A DNA stretch of 64,000 nucleotides from Mesorhizobium ciceri biovar biserrulae WSM1271 (GTDB lineage: Bacteria > Pseudomonadota > Alphaproteobacteria > Rhizobiales > Rhizobiaceae): NCBI RefSeq assembly GCF_000185905.1, contig NC_014918.1:1-64000 (forward strand), in the 5' to 3' direction. The position numbers and the translations under genes were made by a program. The number at the start of each line of letters is the position of its first letter. Within the stretch, counting starts at the first letter, position 1. Shown here in pieces: positions 8,727-18,181 of this stretch. The notes beneath the pieces are model-generated. The model was not told where the DNA came from and searched no databases. It saw only the letters and a program-made list of their open reading frames with translations.

Positions 8727-9458
8727 TCAGCGATAGCCCGCGGCTTCGTCGTAGTTCTTGAAATCGACCAGCGTGCCGAGCATCTGGAGATAAGCGACAA
8801 GGGCATCCATTTCGGTGACCTGTTGCGGGTTGCCGTCGAAGTCGCCGATCTTGGCTTTGGGGTAGCGGGCTTCGAGGCCGGACGTGTCGGCGTTGGGATC
8901 GGCTTGCGCCATCAGGTCGGCATTGGCGCGGGCGATCATGTCATCGCTGTAGGGGACACCGACACGCCTGTTGGCAACCAGATGCGTCGAGAAGTCCTCC
9001 ACCTCGATCGGCGTGTCTTTGAGGAACGCGTAGCTCGGCATGATGGATTCCGGCACCACCGAACGCGGATCCGTGAGATGCTCGACATGCCACAGATTCG
9101 AGTAGCGGTCGCCAACTCTGGCGAGGTCCGGCCCGGTACGCTTCGATCCCCACTGGAAAGGATGATCGTACATCGACTCGGCAGCCAGGCTGTAGTGACC
9201 GTAGCGCTCGACTTCGTCGCGGAACGGCCTGATCATCTGGCTGTGGCAGAGGTAGCAGCCCTCGCGCACATAGATGTTGCGCCCGACAAGTTCGAGCGGC
9301 GAATAGGGGCGCATGCCTTCCACCTTCTCGATCGTGTTGTCGAGATAGAAGAGCGGTGCGATCTCGACGATGCCGCCGACGGTCACCACAAGAAGAGAGC
9401 CAACGAGAAGAAGCGTGGCGTTCTTCTCGATGAGTGCGTGTCTGTCCATCAAGCCCAT
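8727..9458 (-). CDS. fixO: Monohaem cytochrome c subunit FixO/CcoO
   Basis: A 243-residue membrane-anchored cytochrome c subunit of cbb3 oxidase. One N-terminal transmembrane helix precedes [21 protein letters not shown] with a single CYLCH haem site, and family motifs [14 protein letters not shown] and MPSYAFL follow. It lies 11 bases after fixN in the same operon. Confidence 0.97.
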   Translation of the reverse strand: MGLMDRHALIEKNATLLLVGSLLVVTVGGIVEIAPLFYLDNTIEKVEGMRPYSPLELVGRNIYVREGCYLCHSQMIRPFRDEVERYGHYSLAAESMYDHPFQWGSKRTGPDLARVGDRYSNLWHVEHLTDPRSVVPESIMPSYAFLKDTPIEVEDFSTHLVANRRVGVPYSDDMIARANADLMAQADPNADTSGLEARYPKAKIGDFDGNPQQVTEMDALVAYLQMLGTLVDFKNYDEAAGYR

Positions 9459-9469
9459 TGTCTGGCTCC

Positions 9470-11080
9470 TTATTCGGCAGGCTGAAGGGCGGGAACAGAG
9501 CCGGGCATCGGCTCCTCCTCGCGCTGGTATCCGAGGATGGTCATGGCGATGTTCCAGGCCATGATCAGGGCGCCGGAGAGATACATTGCCCCGCCAATGG
9601 CGCGCATGAGATAGTAGGGATGCATGGCGGCCACGGTTTCGGCGAAGGAATAGACCAGGAAACCCTGCTCGTCGTATTCACGCCACATCAGGCCCTGCAT
9701 GACGCCGGAAACCCACATGACGGCGGCGTAGACGACGATCCCCAGGGTCGCCAGCCAGAAGTGCCAGGTGACGAGCCTCAGCGAGTAGAGCCGCTCACGG
9801 TTCCAGAGCTTCGGCACCATGAAGTAGATTGCGCCGAACGAGATCATGCCGACCCAGCCGAGCGCACCGGAGTGCACGTGGCCAATGGTCCAGTCGGTGT
9901 AATGCGACAGCGAGTTGACCGTCTTGATCGACATCATCGGACCTTCGAAGGTCGACATGCCGTAGAAGGCGATGGCCATCACCATCATACGGATGATGGG
10001 GTCTGTGCGCAGCTTGTCCCAGGCGCCGGACAGCGTCATCAGGCCGTTGATCATGCCACCCCATGACGGCATCCACAGCATGATCGAGAACACCATGCCG
10101 AGCGTCTGCGCCCAATCGGGCAGGGCGGTGTAGTGCAGGTGATGCGGCCCGGCCCAGATGTAGAGAAAGATGATCGCCCAGAAATGGATGATCGACAGCC
10201 GATAGGAATAGACCGGCCGGTTCGCCTGCTTGGGCACGAAGTAATACATCATGCCGAGGAAGCCGGCAGTGAGGAAGAAGCCGACGGCGTTGTGGCCATA
10301 CCACCATTGCGTCAGGGCGTCCTGGACCCCGGAAAAGGCGGAGTAACTCTTTGAGCCCAGGAACGAGGCCGGCATCGACAGGTTGTTGATCACATGCAGC
10401 ATCGCGATGGTCACGATGAAGGAGAGGTAAAACCAGTTGGCGACGTAGATGTGCGGTTCCTTGCGCTTGAAGATCGTGCCGAGGAACAAGATGAGATAGG
10501 CGACCCAGACGATGGTCAGCCAGATGTCCACGTACCATTCGGGTTCGGCGTATTCCCGGCTCTCGGTGATGCCGAGCAGATAGCCGGTCGCGGCCATGAC
10601 AATGAAAAGCTGGTAACCCCAGAACACGAACCAGGCGAGATCGCCGCCGAACAGGCGCGCGCGACAGGTGCGTTGCACGACGTACAATGACGTGCAAAGC
10701 AATGCGTTGCCGCCGAATGCGAAGACCACTCCGGACGTATGCAGCGGCCGCAAACGGCCGAAGTTGAACCAGGGCTGGATGTTGAGATCGGGGTAGGCAA
10801 GCTGCAGCGCGATGACCACGCCGACAAGCATGCCGACGACACCCCAGAACATGGTGGCGATGGCGCCGTAGCGGATTGGACCATCCATGTAAGCGGATGG
10901 GTCAATCGGAGCGGCCACCTCGAAATTCGTGTTGCGGATGAGGATGGCGACAAAACCAAGCAACACAAAAAACAGCACCCACATATGCTGTCGAAAGGGC
11001 TGGTCCACGCCGAAGCCCGCGGCCACCAGGGCTGCAAATGTGAAAAGGCTCAAAACGAAGATTTGCGTGCCGAACTTCAT
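9470..11080 (-). CDS. fixN: Catalytic subunit of cbb3 cytochrome oxidase, FixN/CcoN
   Basis: A 536-residue C-type haem-copper oxidase subunit with 12 or more membrane helices. Metal-site landmarks are present: [13 protein letters not shown] (a copper ligand His), GPHHLHY (the paired His) and [11 protein letters not shown] (haem ligands). It reduces oxygen at very low concentration, the role needed in nodules or micro-oxic growth. It leads fixNOQP and has an FNR-type box 81 bases upstream of its ATG. Confidence 0.98.
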   Translation of the reverse strand: MKFGTQIFVLSLFTFAALVAAGFGVDQPFRQHMWVLFFVLLGFVAILIRNTNFEVAAPIDPSAYMDGPIRYGAIATMFWGVVGMLVGVVIALQLAYPDLNIQPWFNFGRLRPLHTSGVVFAFGGNALLCTSLYVVQRTCRARLFGGDLAWFVFWGYQLFIVMAATGYLLGITESREYAEPEWYVDIWLTIVWVAYLILFLGTIFKRKEPHIYVANWFYLSFIVTIAMLHVINNLSMPASFLGSKSYSAFSGVQDALTQWWYGHNAVGFFLTAGFLGMMYYFVPKQANRPVYSYRLSIIHFWAIIFLYIWAGPHHLHYTALPDWAQTLGMVFSIMLWMPSWGGMINGLMTLSGAWDKLRTDPIIRMMVMAIAFYGMSTFEGPMMSIKTVNSLSHYTDWTIGHVHSGALGWVGMISFGAIYFMVPKLWNRERLYSLRLVTWHFWLATLGIVVYAAVMWVSGVMQGLMWREYDEQGFLVYSFAETVAAMHPYYLMRAIGGAMYLSGALIMAWNIAMTILGYQREEEPMPGSVPALQPAE

Positions 11081-11160
11081 GAGCTATCCCCGACCTCGGA
11101 TTCCGATGCGCGGACGCCAATCCGCATAGACACCAATTCAGCAGTCGCGTTGTCGCCGCC

Positions 11161-11174
11161 TTGATCCATGTCAA
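11161..11174 (-). promoter_or_regulatory. FnrN/FixK box before fixNOQP
   Basis: TTGATCCATGTCAA matches TTGA-N6-TCAA exactly, 81-94 bases upstream of the fixN start. Confidence 0.85.
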
Positions 11175-11326
11175 AGCCCAGCCCCTTCTGAGTGGGCAGC
11201 GTGGTCTTGCACTCGGAGGCCGCCCTTGAGCCGGAAGAAGGGGCTGGGATCGTCGCTGTTCGAAGCAGGCGATGAAAATCCCGCACCGACTGATCGATCC
11301 AGCAGGGAAGTGGTCCAGCCGCGGTG

Positions 11327-11743
11327 ATGAAGCGCGCGCACAGGGAAAAGCTGCAGCTCTGCGACGCCCTGGAAAGAATGGCGGGCGCCTTGCCCGGCGT
11401 CGATCGCCTGGAGTGTCTCGGCGCGGCCAACGCGATCGTTCCGCTGCTGCGCAACATTGATCAATACGAAGAGACGGTCATCTTTCCCGCCTACGAGGAT
11501 GCCGTGGTCAGCAGCAATGCGAACCTTGCCTCAACCCGGCGATTGCGGGCCGAACATATGGAAGACGAATGCGTTGGCGGTGAGGTGACCGAAATTCTGC
11601 TGGCCATCGGTCATGGCGAGGCGGTCGAAAACCCCGAAGCCCTCGGGTTCATGTTGCGCGGCCTGTTCGAGAATCTGCGCCGGCACATCGTGTTTGAACG
11701 CGAGCATGTCCTGCCGATGATCGGGATCGTCGATCGAGACTAG
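11327..11743 (+). CDS. Hemerythrin-like (HHE) protein, start uncertain
   Basis: About 138 residues, with two helical HHE-type repeats: AHREKLQLCDALE near the start with NIDQYEETVIFPAYE, then RAEHMEDEC with LRRHIVFEREHVLPM. Such proteins bind a diiron centre and handle oxygen, NO or iron. A TGA at 11291-11293 closes the frame just upstream, and related proteins usually have more residues before the first helix. The neighbouring frame (LFEAGDENPAP, near 11245-11280) looks like that missing N-terminus, so a frameshift near 11290 is possible. Position between fixN and fnrN fits micro-oxic expression. Confidence 0.65.
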   Translation: MKRAHREKLQLCDALERMAGALPGVDRLECLGAANAIVPLLRNIDQYEETVIFPAYEDAVVSSNANLASTRRLRAEHMEDECVGGEVTEILLAIGHGEAVENPEALGFMLRGLFENLRRHIVFEREHVLPMIGIVDRD

Positions 11744-11795
11744 AGTTGACGCAATTCCGGACGGAAAACTGTTTCAGCCTTTTCCTGGAATTACT

Positions 11796-12572
11796 CTAGG
11801 CTCCGGAGCGGCTCGCCAACCGGGCAAGGCTGTCCACAGTCACATGGCGGTTGTTGTCGATCCGGATCACGCCGTCTGTCCGCAGCCGGGTCAACTGGCG
11901 GCTCACCGTCTCGATTGTCAGGCCGAGGAAATCGGCGATGTCGGCACGTGTGAGAGGCAGTTCGAAGCTCGTCGGATTGGTGTTTGGATCGAGCGTGGGA
12001 TCGATGTTTCTGGCAATCATCAGCAGAAAGCTCGCCACTTTTTCCGCAGCGGTCTTGCGTCCCAGCGTGACCATCCAGTCGCGTGCATCGTCGAGTTCGT
12101 TCAGCGTCTGCTTGAGCAGGCGGTGCTCGAGATCCGGCGACTCCCTCATCATCCTTTCGACGGAAGCCCTTGGAAACGAACACAGGGAGACGGCCGTTGC
12201 CGCTTCCGCGTTGATCACGCTTTCCACCTTGAACGGCCGTCCCAGAAAATCGGGGGCAAACTGAAGCGCGACAATCTGCTGGCGCCCGTCCGAAAGGCTC
12301 TTCGTCAGCTTCACGACGCCGGAAAGCACGTTGGAATAGCTGTCGACGGTTTCGGCGTCGCCCATCAGTTCTGACCCCGGTTCAACGGTGTGCTTTGACG
12401 AGGTCTTGGCGAGCCCGACCAATTGATCGGGATCAAGGGCACCGCAAATGCCGCGATGCCTTGCCTCGCAGGATTGGCAAAGCACGGGAATACCGGCACT
12501 ATGAACATCCTGACGCACTGTCATCACGATCGTCCGAGGATCCAGGGTATCGGCAAGATAAGCATCGGCCAT
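11796..12572 (-). CDS. fnrN: FNR-type oxygen-sensing regulator FnrN
   Basis: A 258-residue CRP/FNR-family activator. The cysteines for an oxygen-labile 4Fe-4S cluster are at 32, 35, 43 and 131 (CQSC, then IC, later LCSF). A cyclic-nucleotide-like beta barrel follows, and the C-terminal helix-turn-helix reads TRADIADFLGLTIETVSRQLTRL, with the E..SR residues that read TTGA half-sites. I start at ATG 12570-12572 (MADAYLAD); upstream residues lie in promoter DNA. The shared box with hemN, 39 bases upstream, suggests autoregulation. It is the best candidate to act at all three TTGA-N6-TCAA boxes here. Confidence 0.94.
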   Translation of the reverse strand: MADAYLADTLDPRTIVMTVRQDVHSAGIPVLCQSCEARHRGICGALDPDQLVGLAKTSSKHTVEPGSELMGDAETVDSYSNVLSGVVKLTKSLSDGRQQIVALQFAPDFLGRPFKVESVINAEAATAVSLCSFPRASVERMMRESPDLEHRLLKQTLNELDDARDWMVTLGRKTAAEKVASFLLMIARNIDPTLDPNTNPTSFELPLTRADIADFLGLTIETVSRQLTRLRTDGVIRIDNNRHVTVDSLARLASRSGA

Positions 12573-12610
12573 TGAAAAAGCCTTGTGGCAGTTTGTCCGG
12601 TGCAAAGGCT

Positions 12611-12624
12611 TTGACCGAAATCAA
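12611..12624. promoter_or_regulatory. FNR box between divergent fnrN and hemN
   Basis: TTGACCGAAATCAA is a perfect TTGA-N6-TCAA box, 39-52 bases upstream of the fnrN ATG and 58-71 bases upstream of the hemN ATG. One palindrome could control both genes. Confidence 0.85.
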
Positions 12625-12681
12625 GGTATCGGCGTGCCGTTGCGGTCATTTTCCGGGCCATGCAACCACAGGAATGGCGAG

Positions 12682-14031
12682 ATGCGACCGGAACTAGCTG
12701 CCAGACTTGGCGAGAACGTGCCGCGCTACACGAGCTATCCGACCGCGCCGCATTTCCATCCGGGGGTCGATGCCACTATCTGTCGAGGCTGGCTGGAGGC
12801 GCTGGAGAACGGCGACGAGATTTCACTCTATCTGCATATTCCCTACTGCGACAGACTCTGCTGGTTCTGTGCCTGCCACACCAAGCAAACACGTCACTAT
12901 GAGCCGGTAACTGCCTATCTCCGCTCGTTGCACGCCGAGATCGCCACCGTTGCCCGTATTGTCGGCGGCAAGGCTGGCGTGCGCGCCGTCCACTTCGGTG
13001 GCGGCTCTCCGACGATGCTGAAGTCCGAGGACATGGTGGTGCTGGGGAAAGCATTGCGGTCCAGCTTCGATTTCCTTCCGGACGCCAAGATCAGCGTCGA
13101 AATCGATCCCAATGATATGGACGACGCCCGTCTTGATGCGCTGGCCGAGATCGGCATGACCCGGGCGAGCCTCGGCGTCCAGGACTTTGACCTGAAGGTA
13201 CAAAAGGCAATTAACCGCGAGCAAAGCTTTTTGCAGACCAAAGCGGTCATCGATGGCGTTCGTTCGCGCGGCGTCGAATCGGTCAATCTGGACCTGCTCT
13301 ACGGCTTGCCGCACCAGACCAGGGAGAGCGTCTCCTCAACCGTCGCGCAGGCACTGACCCTGGAACCGGATCGGATGGCGTTGTTTGGCTACGCGCATGT
13401 ACCCTGGTTCAAGAAGCATCAGACGATGATCGACGAGGCATGGTTGCCTGGTCCGGCACAGCGCCTTGCTCAATCACAACTGGCCGCGTGTCTTATGCTG
13501 AACGCGGGGTATGAGCCCGTCGGCTTCGACCATTTCGCCAAGCCCAACGATGCGTTGGCTGTAGCGGCCCGAACCGGCTGCTTGCGCCGGAATTTCCAAG
13601 GCTATACCGAGGATCGCTGCGAAACCTTGATCGGCCTCGGCCCATCGTCCATCAGTCAATTTCGCCAAGGCTATGTGCAGAATATGCCATCGAACACGGA
13701 GTATGGACGCATGGTCTCAGACGGTGGGCTGGCGGCTGTCCGCGGCATCGCGCTTTCCGACGACGACCGCGTCCGCGGCTGGATCATCGAGAGGCTGATG
13801 TGTGATTTCGCCTTCTCAGCCATCGAGCTGGTGGAGCGTTTTGGCAAAGCCGGCCAGAGGCTTCTGCTGAAGGCAAGTTCCACGGTCCTTCATGATCCGG
13901 CGCGGTTGCTTGAACTTGATGGTGACCGCTTCGTCGTGCCGGCGGAAAGCCGGCCCTTTGTCAGAAGCATCGCAGCGAAGTTCGACAAATATCTTGAAAC
14001 CGGCAAAGCCAGGCACTCGGTGGCGGTCTGA
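12682..14031 (+). CDS. hemN: Oxygen-independent coproporphyrinogen III dehydrogenase HemN
   Basis: A 449-residue radical-SAM enzyme of haem synthesis, used when oxygen is too low for HemF. The Cx3CxxC cluster motif is at 56-63 (CDRLCWFC), followed by a CxC-like ACH. The N-terminal VPRYTSYPTAPHF and the GGGSPT motif are typical of HemN. ATG 12682 was chosen over the more upstream frame start (12583) because homology begins at MRPELAARLGENVPRY and the FNR box would otherwise lie inside the gene. It supplies haem for the cbb3 oxidase. Confidence 0.96.
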   Translation: MRPELAARLGENVPRYTSYPTAPHFHPGVDATICRGWLEALENGDEISLYLHIPYCDRLCWFCACHTKQTRHYEPVTAYLRSLHAEIATVARIVGGKAGVRAVHFGGGSPTMLKSEDMVVLGKALRSSFDFLPDAKISVEIDPNDMDDARLDALAEIGMTRASLGVQDFDLKVQKAINREQSFLQTKAVIDGVRSRGVESVNLDLLYGLPHQTRESVSSTVAQALTLEPDRMALFGYAHVPWFKKHQTMIDEAWLPGPAQRLAQSQLAACLMLNAGYEPVGFDHFAKPNDALAVAARTGCLRRNFQGYTEDRCETLIGLGPSSISQFRQGYVQNMPSNTEYGRMVSDGGLAAVRGIALSDDDRVRGWIIERLMCDFAFSAIELVERFGKAGQRLLLKASSTVLHDPARLLELDGDRFVVPAESRPFVRSIAAKFDKYLETGKARHSVAV

Positions 14032-14094
14032 GCCGCTCAGAAATGCTCCCACGTCTGAATTGTAGACCGGTTCGCGCGTTCCCATGACGGTTCG

Positions 14095-15126
14095 ATGGCC
14101 CCGTTGTTTGTTTTCATGCTGGCGCCCATCATCACCGCCATCGGCTTCTCGGTCGACTATACCAGGGCGGTCCAGACCCGGTCCAACGAGCAGCAGGCGC
14201 TGGATGCCGCGGTCCTATCGATCACCGGTATGGACACAACCTCAACGTTGGCGCAGCGCCAGACTATGCTGCAGGATACCTTCATCGCCAACCATGGCCT
14301 GGGTACCCCGACACTGAACAGCTTTGTGGTTTCCGCCAATGGCACCGCCACCGCGCAGGCCATGGCAAGTTACTCCATGCCCACCGTGTTCATGCAGATC
14401 GCCAGGATCAACACGGTGCCGGTCGCCGTTGGGTCGGCGGCGAGCAAGACGCCGGCCCTGGTGCAGACTACCTTCAAGGTTTCCAAGGTGTCGGGCTGGT
14501 GGAACAAGACGATGACGCTCTACGGCACGACATTTGGAGCGACGGTGGCCAAGCCGCTGATGTCGATCGAGTATACCTATAACGGCTTCGGTGATCCGAA
14601 GGGCTACGGCACAACGAATGTGTACACAATCACCAACAACGGCGGGGCCGACATCAAGACGCTTGTCCAGTCGCAAGTTTGCACCACCGCCGGCGTGAGC
14701 ACCTTCACGGGTCTGACCGCAGACGCGATACTCCAGACCAGCGGCACCAAGAAATATTCAACCACTTGCCTCAACACCATGTACCCAGCCAACAGCGCCG
14801 GCGCGTCGATCGACGTCAACCAGATGGCTGGCCTCTCGCTGCAGATGTACGTACCATCGGGCAACCCGAAGTACCTAAAGTCGGATGATCCGACCACCTC
14901 CAACCGACTCTACAGCGGCGTGGACGCGAACAACCTGACCGAGACCCCGACTGGGCAGAAGGTCGACATCTTCACCATCGTGCCTTGTGGTGTAACCAGC
15001 TATCAAGCCTGGGAGGACGGCGGCACAACCGTGCCGACGCCGTCTTCAAATGCCGACTTCTTCTACAGCGTCACCGGCAAGTGCGACTTCAACAAGCGCC
15101 CCTCGATAACGGCCCTGACACAGTAG
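14095..15126 (+). CDS. TadE/TadG-like Flp pilus assembly protein, N-terminus probably lost
   Basis: The frame encodes SMAPLFVFMLAPIITAIGFS followed by VDYTRAVQTRSNEQQALDAA, the membrane-anchor start of TadG-type proteins of the tight-adherence system, and then about 300 secreted residues rich in Thr, Ser and Asn. Upstream in frame, RFARSHDG continues the normal pattern but no ATG or GTG precedes it before the TGA at 14056. The true start may therefore be lost, or a rare start used. No other tad gene is nearby, so function is doubtful. Confidence 0.6.
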   Translation: MAPLFVFMLAPIITAIGFSVDYTRAVQTRSNEQQALDAAVLSITGMDTTSTLAQRQTMLQDTFIANHGLGTPTLNSFVVSANGTATAQAMASYSMPTVFMQIARINTVPVAVGSAASKTPALVQTTFKVSKVSGWWNKTMTLYGTTFGATVAKPLMSIEYTYNGFGDPKGYGTTNVYTITNNGGADIKTLVQSQVCTTAGVSTFTGLTADAILQTSGTKKYSTTCLNTMYPANSAGASIDVNQMAGLSLQMYVPSGNPKYLKSDDPTTSNRLYSGVDANNLTETPTGQKVDIFTIVPCGVTSYQAWEDGGTTVPTPSSNADFFYSVTGKCDFNKRPSITALTQ

Positions 15127-15164
15127 GAGGTGCATCTCTTGCCTTTGGAAAGCGGCACGTGCTG

Positions 15165-16010
15165 CGCGTGTGACAAGACTTGATACCGGGATCACGCTCA
15201 TCGGGCAAAGTCTGCCGCGTCCGATAATCCTGGCCCGATAGCATATCAGCGGCTGGTGCATCCGGAAGGCGAGGTGGCGGCGGCGCGCGGCTCCGGAGTG
15301 GCGCAAGCGGTGTTCACTTTGGGTACCACGGCGACGGCAGCGATCGAGGATGGCGTGGCGGTGAGCTAGTCTCCAGTCTGGTTCCTGCTCTATCGGCAAA
15401 GCAATCGCGGTTTTAATGGCACGGCACTTGGCCAAGCGATCTGTGTAGCGGTCGACATGCCGAAGCCAGGCGATCGCCGTAGGCAGTTCCGGGCAGGATT
15501 CAAAATTCCCGACGGCCTCGCAACGCCATACTTCAAGGACCGGAACACCGGCGTGCTCAAAGTTGGCACTGCGCAGCGTCGGCCATGCCGACCTGGGCGG
15601 ATATTGCCTGGCTGCGTTCGCTTCAACCCTGCCGCTTATCCTGAAGAGCATCCTCGATCCTGAGGATGCTGAGCAGGCGATCGGAACGGGTGTCGATGCC
15701 ATCGCGGTCTCGAACCACGGTGCGCGTAACCTCGACACCCTCCCGGCAACCATCGACTCCCTGCCCGCCATCGCGGACCGGTGGCCGGACGGATTCCCAT
15801 CATCCTTGCTGGAAGCGTGAGCCGTCGCGCCGACGTTGAAGATGCTTGCCCTGGTGCAACCGCAGTCATGATTGGCCGCCCCTATGTCTACGCCCTGGCA
15901 ACCGATGGTGCCGAGGGCGCAACCTGCTTCGCCGAGACTTGGAGATGGCAATGGCGCTGACAGGCCGGGCGCGCATCGGCGAGATCGACCGGCTGGTAAT
16001 CTGGTCAAGC
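15165..16010 (+). pseudogene. Decayed FMN-dependent alpha-hydroxy-acid oxidase (lactate oxidase-like)
   Basis: Pieces of one protein appear in order but in changing frames: TGITLIGQSLPRPIIL, IAYQRLVHPEGEVAAARGS with [67 protein letters not shown] and GRPYVYALATDGAEG, ending LEMAMALTGRARIGEID. SNHGARxLD and the GRPY motif are signatures of glycolate/lactate oxidases. At least three frameshifts and several stops make it inactive. The flanks from 15127 and to 16416 hold nothing else I can assign. Confidence 0.75.
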
Positions 16011-16416
16011 CCGAAACTATTTTTCAGCAAGTTCAGCATTGCACTTTTCGCTTCACCTCCGTCGCGCCCTTTGTCCGGCCGAGCGCCGACTACCTGGATG
16101 TCCGATTAGATTTACAGCTGGCGGTCTGCTGTCGGCCACAATCGTGCCTTCGCATTTTGACTACTGGCGTCGAACTTGCCGTGAGGATGACTCGGACGGA
16201 GGACAGGAGCGCGATGCAACTGACTGCCTTTACCGGCTTCGTAGCCGTTTACCGGCCGTTATAGCACAATCGATGCCGGACCGAAGTGCACGGACAATGG
16301 CACCGTCGTGTACAATGTCGCACAATGGTATAGAAAGGCGGTGGTTCGCGAGCCGAACGAAACTGCGAACCATGGTGTTGCCGGTCGCTACTTCTGGTGC
16401 TGAGTTGCGCCAACTT

Positions 16417-16439
16417 CCCGCCGCCAAGGCGGGTTTTTT
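16417..16439 (+). terminator. Rho-independent terminator
   Basis: CCCGCC pairs with GGCGGG around GCCAA and is followed by six T residues (16434-16439). It lies downstream of pseudogene DNA on the plus strand, facing the end of the methyltransferase gene. Confidence 0.7.
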
Positions 16440-16471
16440 GTTTCTGCCCTTCGTTACGATCAAGGCTCCGA

Positions 16472-17287
16472 TCAGGCAGGCTTCGAGACGATGATGGCCA
16501 GCGATGCCAATCTGCCTTCGCTCAGGCTACGGATGTAGTTCTTGCGTCGCTGCACGAATTCGGTGCCGAGCACGATTTCATTGACCTGACGTTGCACAGG
16601 CGAAGGAATGATGCCGGAACTGGCCCTTTGCATCGCCAGTTCGACATGTTCGCCGGTCTCGTCGATGACTTCGTCAATATGGAAGCCCGCGTCGGCGAAC
16701 AGGGTCTTCAGGGTATCCCGGTCAACAAGGTGGCTGGTTTCCGGCGCAACCGCCCAGGGCAAGGGATAATTCGGCTCGCCGGCAGCCAGCACGGCTTCGG
16801 TCCAGATCAGTTTGCCGCCCGGCTTCAGAACGCGAAAAGCCTGCCCGATGACGGCGGCCTTGTCGGCGATGTTCATCCCGACATAGAAGCAGATTGCCGC
16901 GTTGAATGTGTTGTCGGCGAAGGGCAGTTTCGCCGCGTCGGCTTCGTGGAAGCGAACCTTGTCGCCAAGGCCGCTGAGCATGGTCAGTCGGCCGGATGCC
17001 TCGACAAAGACTGGTGTGAGGTCGACACCGTCGACCTGGCAGCCATAGGTGGCGGCCAGGAAGCGCGCCGGGCCGCCAATGCCGCTGCCGACATCAAGGA
17101 TCCGGTCGGTGGGCGAGGGGGCAAGACGACCTCCATGGTCTCGCGTGGCGATGAGCTCGCGGCCGTGAAGCTGGTCGAACGGATAGAGCTGCGCGGCATT
17201 GATTTTATCGGGCTTCGCATCGGAAATCGCGGCCAATATACGCTCGACGATGCCGTCGCTGCCGTAATGCGTGGTGACGTTGCTCAT
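16472..17287 (-). CDS. SAM-dependent class I methyltransferase
   Basis: A 271-residue soluble enzyme. The SAM-binding motif ILDVGSGIGGPARFLA lies near residue 63, followed by the acidic VDGVDLTP and FRVLKPGGKL. The opening YGSDGIVERIL and DQLHGRELIATRD resemble the glycine/sarcosine N-methyltransferase and gamma-tocopherol methyltransferase-like families, but the substrate cannot be set from sequence. A good AGGAGG-like site precedes the ATG. It stands alone. Confidence 0.82.
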   Translation of the reverse strand: MSNVTTHYGSDGIVERILAAISDAKPDKINAAQLYPFDQLHGRELIATRDHGGRLAPSPTDRILDVGSGIGGPARFLAATYGCQVDGVDLTPVFVEASGRLTMLSGLGDKVRFHEADAAKLPFADNTFNAAICFYVGMNIADKAAVIGQAFRVLKPGGKLIWTEAVLAAGEPNYPLPWAVAPETSHLVDRDTLKTLFADAGFHIDEVIDETGEHVELAMQRASSGIIPSPVQRQVNEIVLGTEFVQRRKNYIRSLSEGRLASLAIIVSKPA

Positions 17288-17363
17288 TGCTGTCCTCCTC
17301 GAACAGCCAGCTTCCCATCAATAGGTTGTCTCCGCAACGCGCGCTGATTCAGGAGTGTGATTC

Positions 17364-17579
17364 ATGACCCGCTACGCCACCGTCATCACCGATGCTGACG
17401 GCCGGGAAATCGTCAGCGCCATCGGCGAATTCGCAGGCACTGCGCCGCACCCACACCTGGGGCGTGGCGAGCAGGTCGCATCCGGCGTAGAAATCGGCAT
17501 GGTGCAGGATGGGGCCGGGCCGATAGCAAGTTGCGCGGCTACAATCTCGTCGAGCTCAAAATCGGTAACCTGGTTTTAG
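17364..17579 (+). CDS. Small hypothetical protein
   Basis: A 71-residue frame beginning MTRYATVITDADGREIVSAI, preceded by AGGAG with good spacing, which supports real translation. No domain is recognised. The last twenty or so residues are Ser-rich and look less protein-like, so a late frameshift is possible. Confidence 0.45.
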   Translation: MTRYATVITDADGREIVSAIGEFAGTAPHPHLGRGEQVASGVEIGMVQDGAGPIASCAATISSSSKSVTWF

Positions 17580-17623
17580 GGCTGGAACCCCAGACTAGCT
17601 TATAGCGCAAGGTCGGCACTCTG

Positions 17624-18172
17624 TCAGGCGGCGCCGGACTCCTGGCCGCGCTCAGAGCGGGCAAAGTCGCGGGCTGCGGCAGTGCCTGCGGGAAAGCCGC
17701 TGCGATCGCTGTAGTCGCGCGGCTTGGTCCCCCTGCGAGAGTGGCGCGCGGTGACGCCTTTCGCACCGATGATGTCGAGCAAAGCGATTCCGGCGACCAC
17801 GGCAAGCGCAATGCCCACGTTGTCGCGCTTTGGATTGTCATGCCGATAAGCTGACAGCAACGTCGCGATGTCCAGGCCGTCGCCAGCCACCCGGCTCCAA
17901 AGCCCAGCCTGCTTGTCCACGGAAAGCGAGAGTATGCCGCTGCTTATCTCCCGCGCCCCATAGGCTCGGATGAGATCTTGCTTGCCGCTCATGCCGAGCG
18001 CACCGGCAATCCGCTCGGCACCAACCAGTTCGACGACGCCCAGCGCGATGCTGAACCAGCCGAGCTTGCGGGCAAGGCCATCGAAGGCACCGGCCACACT
18101 CGGCCCGGCCTGCAGCACTTTGGGATCGCCAGGCGATCGGGTGATGTTGGTGAGTTTAGCGACCACGTTCAT
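17624..18172 (-). CDS. Membrane protein cotranscribed with the zinc dehydrogenase
   Basis: 182 residues with two or three hydrophobic segments: LGWFSIALGVVELVGAERI near 38, a weaker one near 90 and NVGIALAVVAGIALLDIIGA near 118. The middle contains YGAREISSGIL. It starts nine bases after the dehydrogenase stop on the same strand, so the two form an operon. Similar proteins are often paired with glutathione-independent formaldehyde dehydrogenase-like genes in rhizobia, but no biochemical role is known to me. Confidence 0.65.
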   Translation of the reverse strand: MNVVAKLTNITRSPGDPKVLQAGPSVAGAFDGLARKLGWFSIALGVVELVGAERIAGALGMSGKQDLIRAYGAREISSGILSLSVDKQAGLWSRVAGDGLDIATLLSAYRHDNPKRDNVGIALAVVAGIALLDIIGAKGVTARHSRRGTKPRDYSDRSGFPAGTAAARDFARSERGQESGAA

Positions 18173-18181
18173 GACGATTCC

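Noticed and set aside
16214..16261. LysR-type regulator start (QLTAFTGFVAVYR)
   Set aside because: Only 16 codons before a stop; too little to call.
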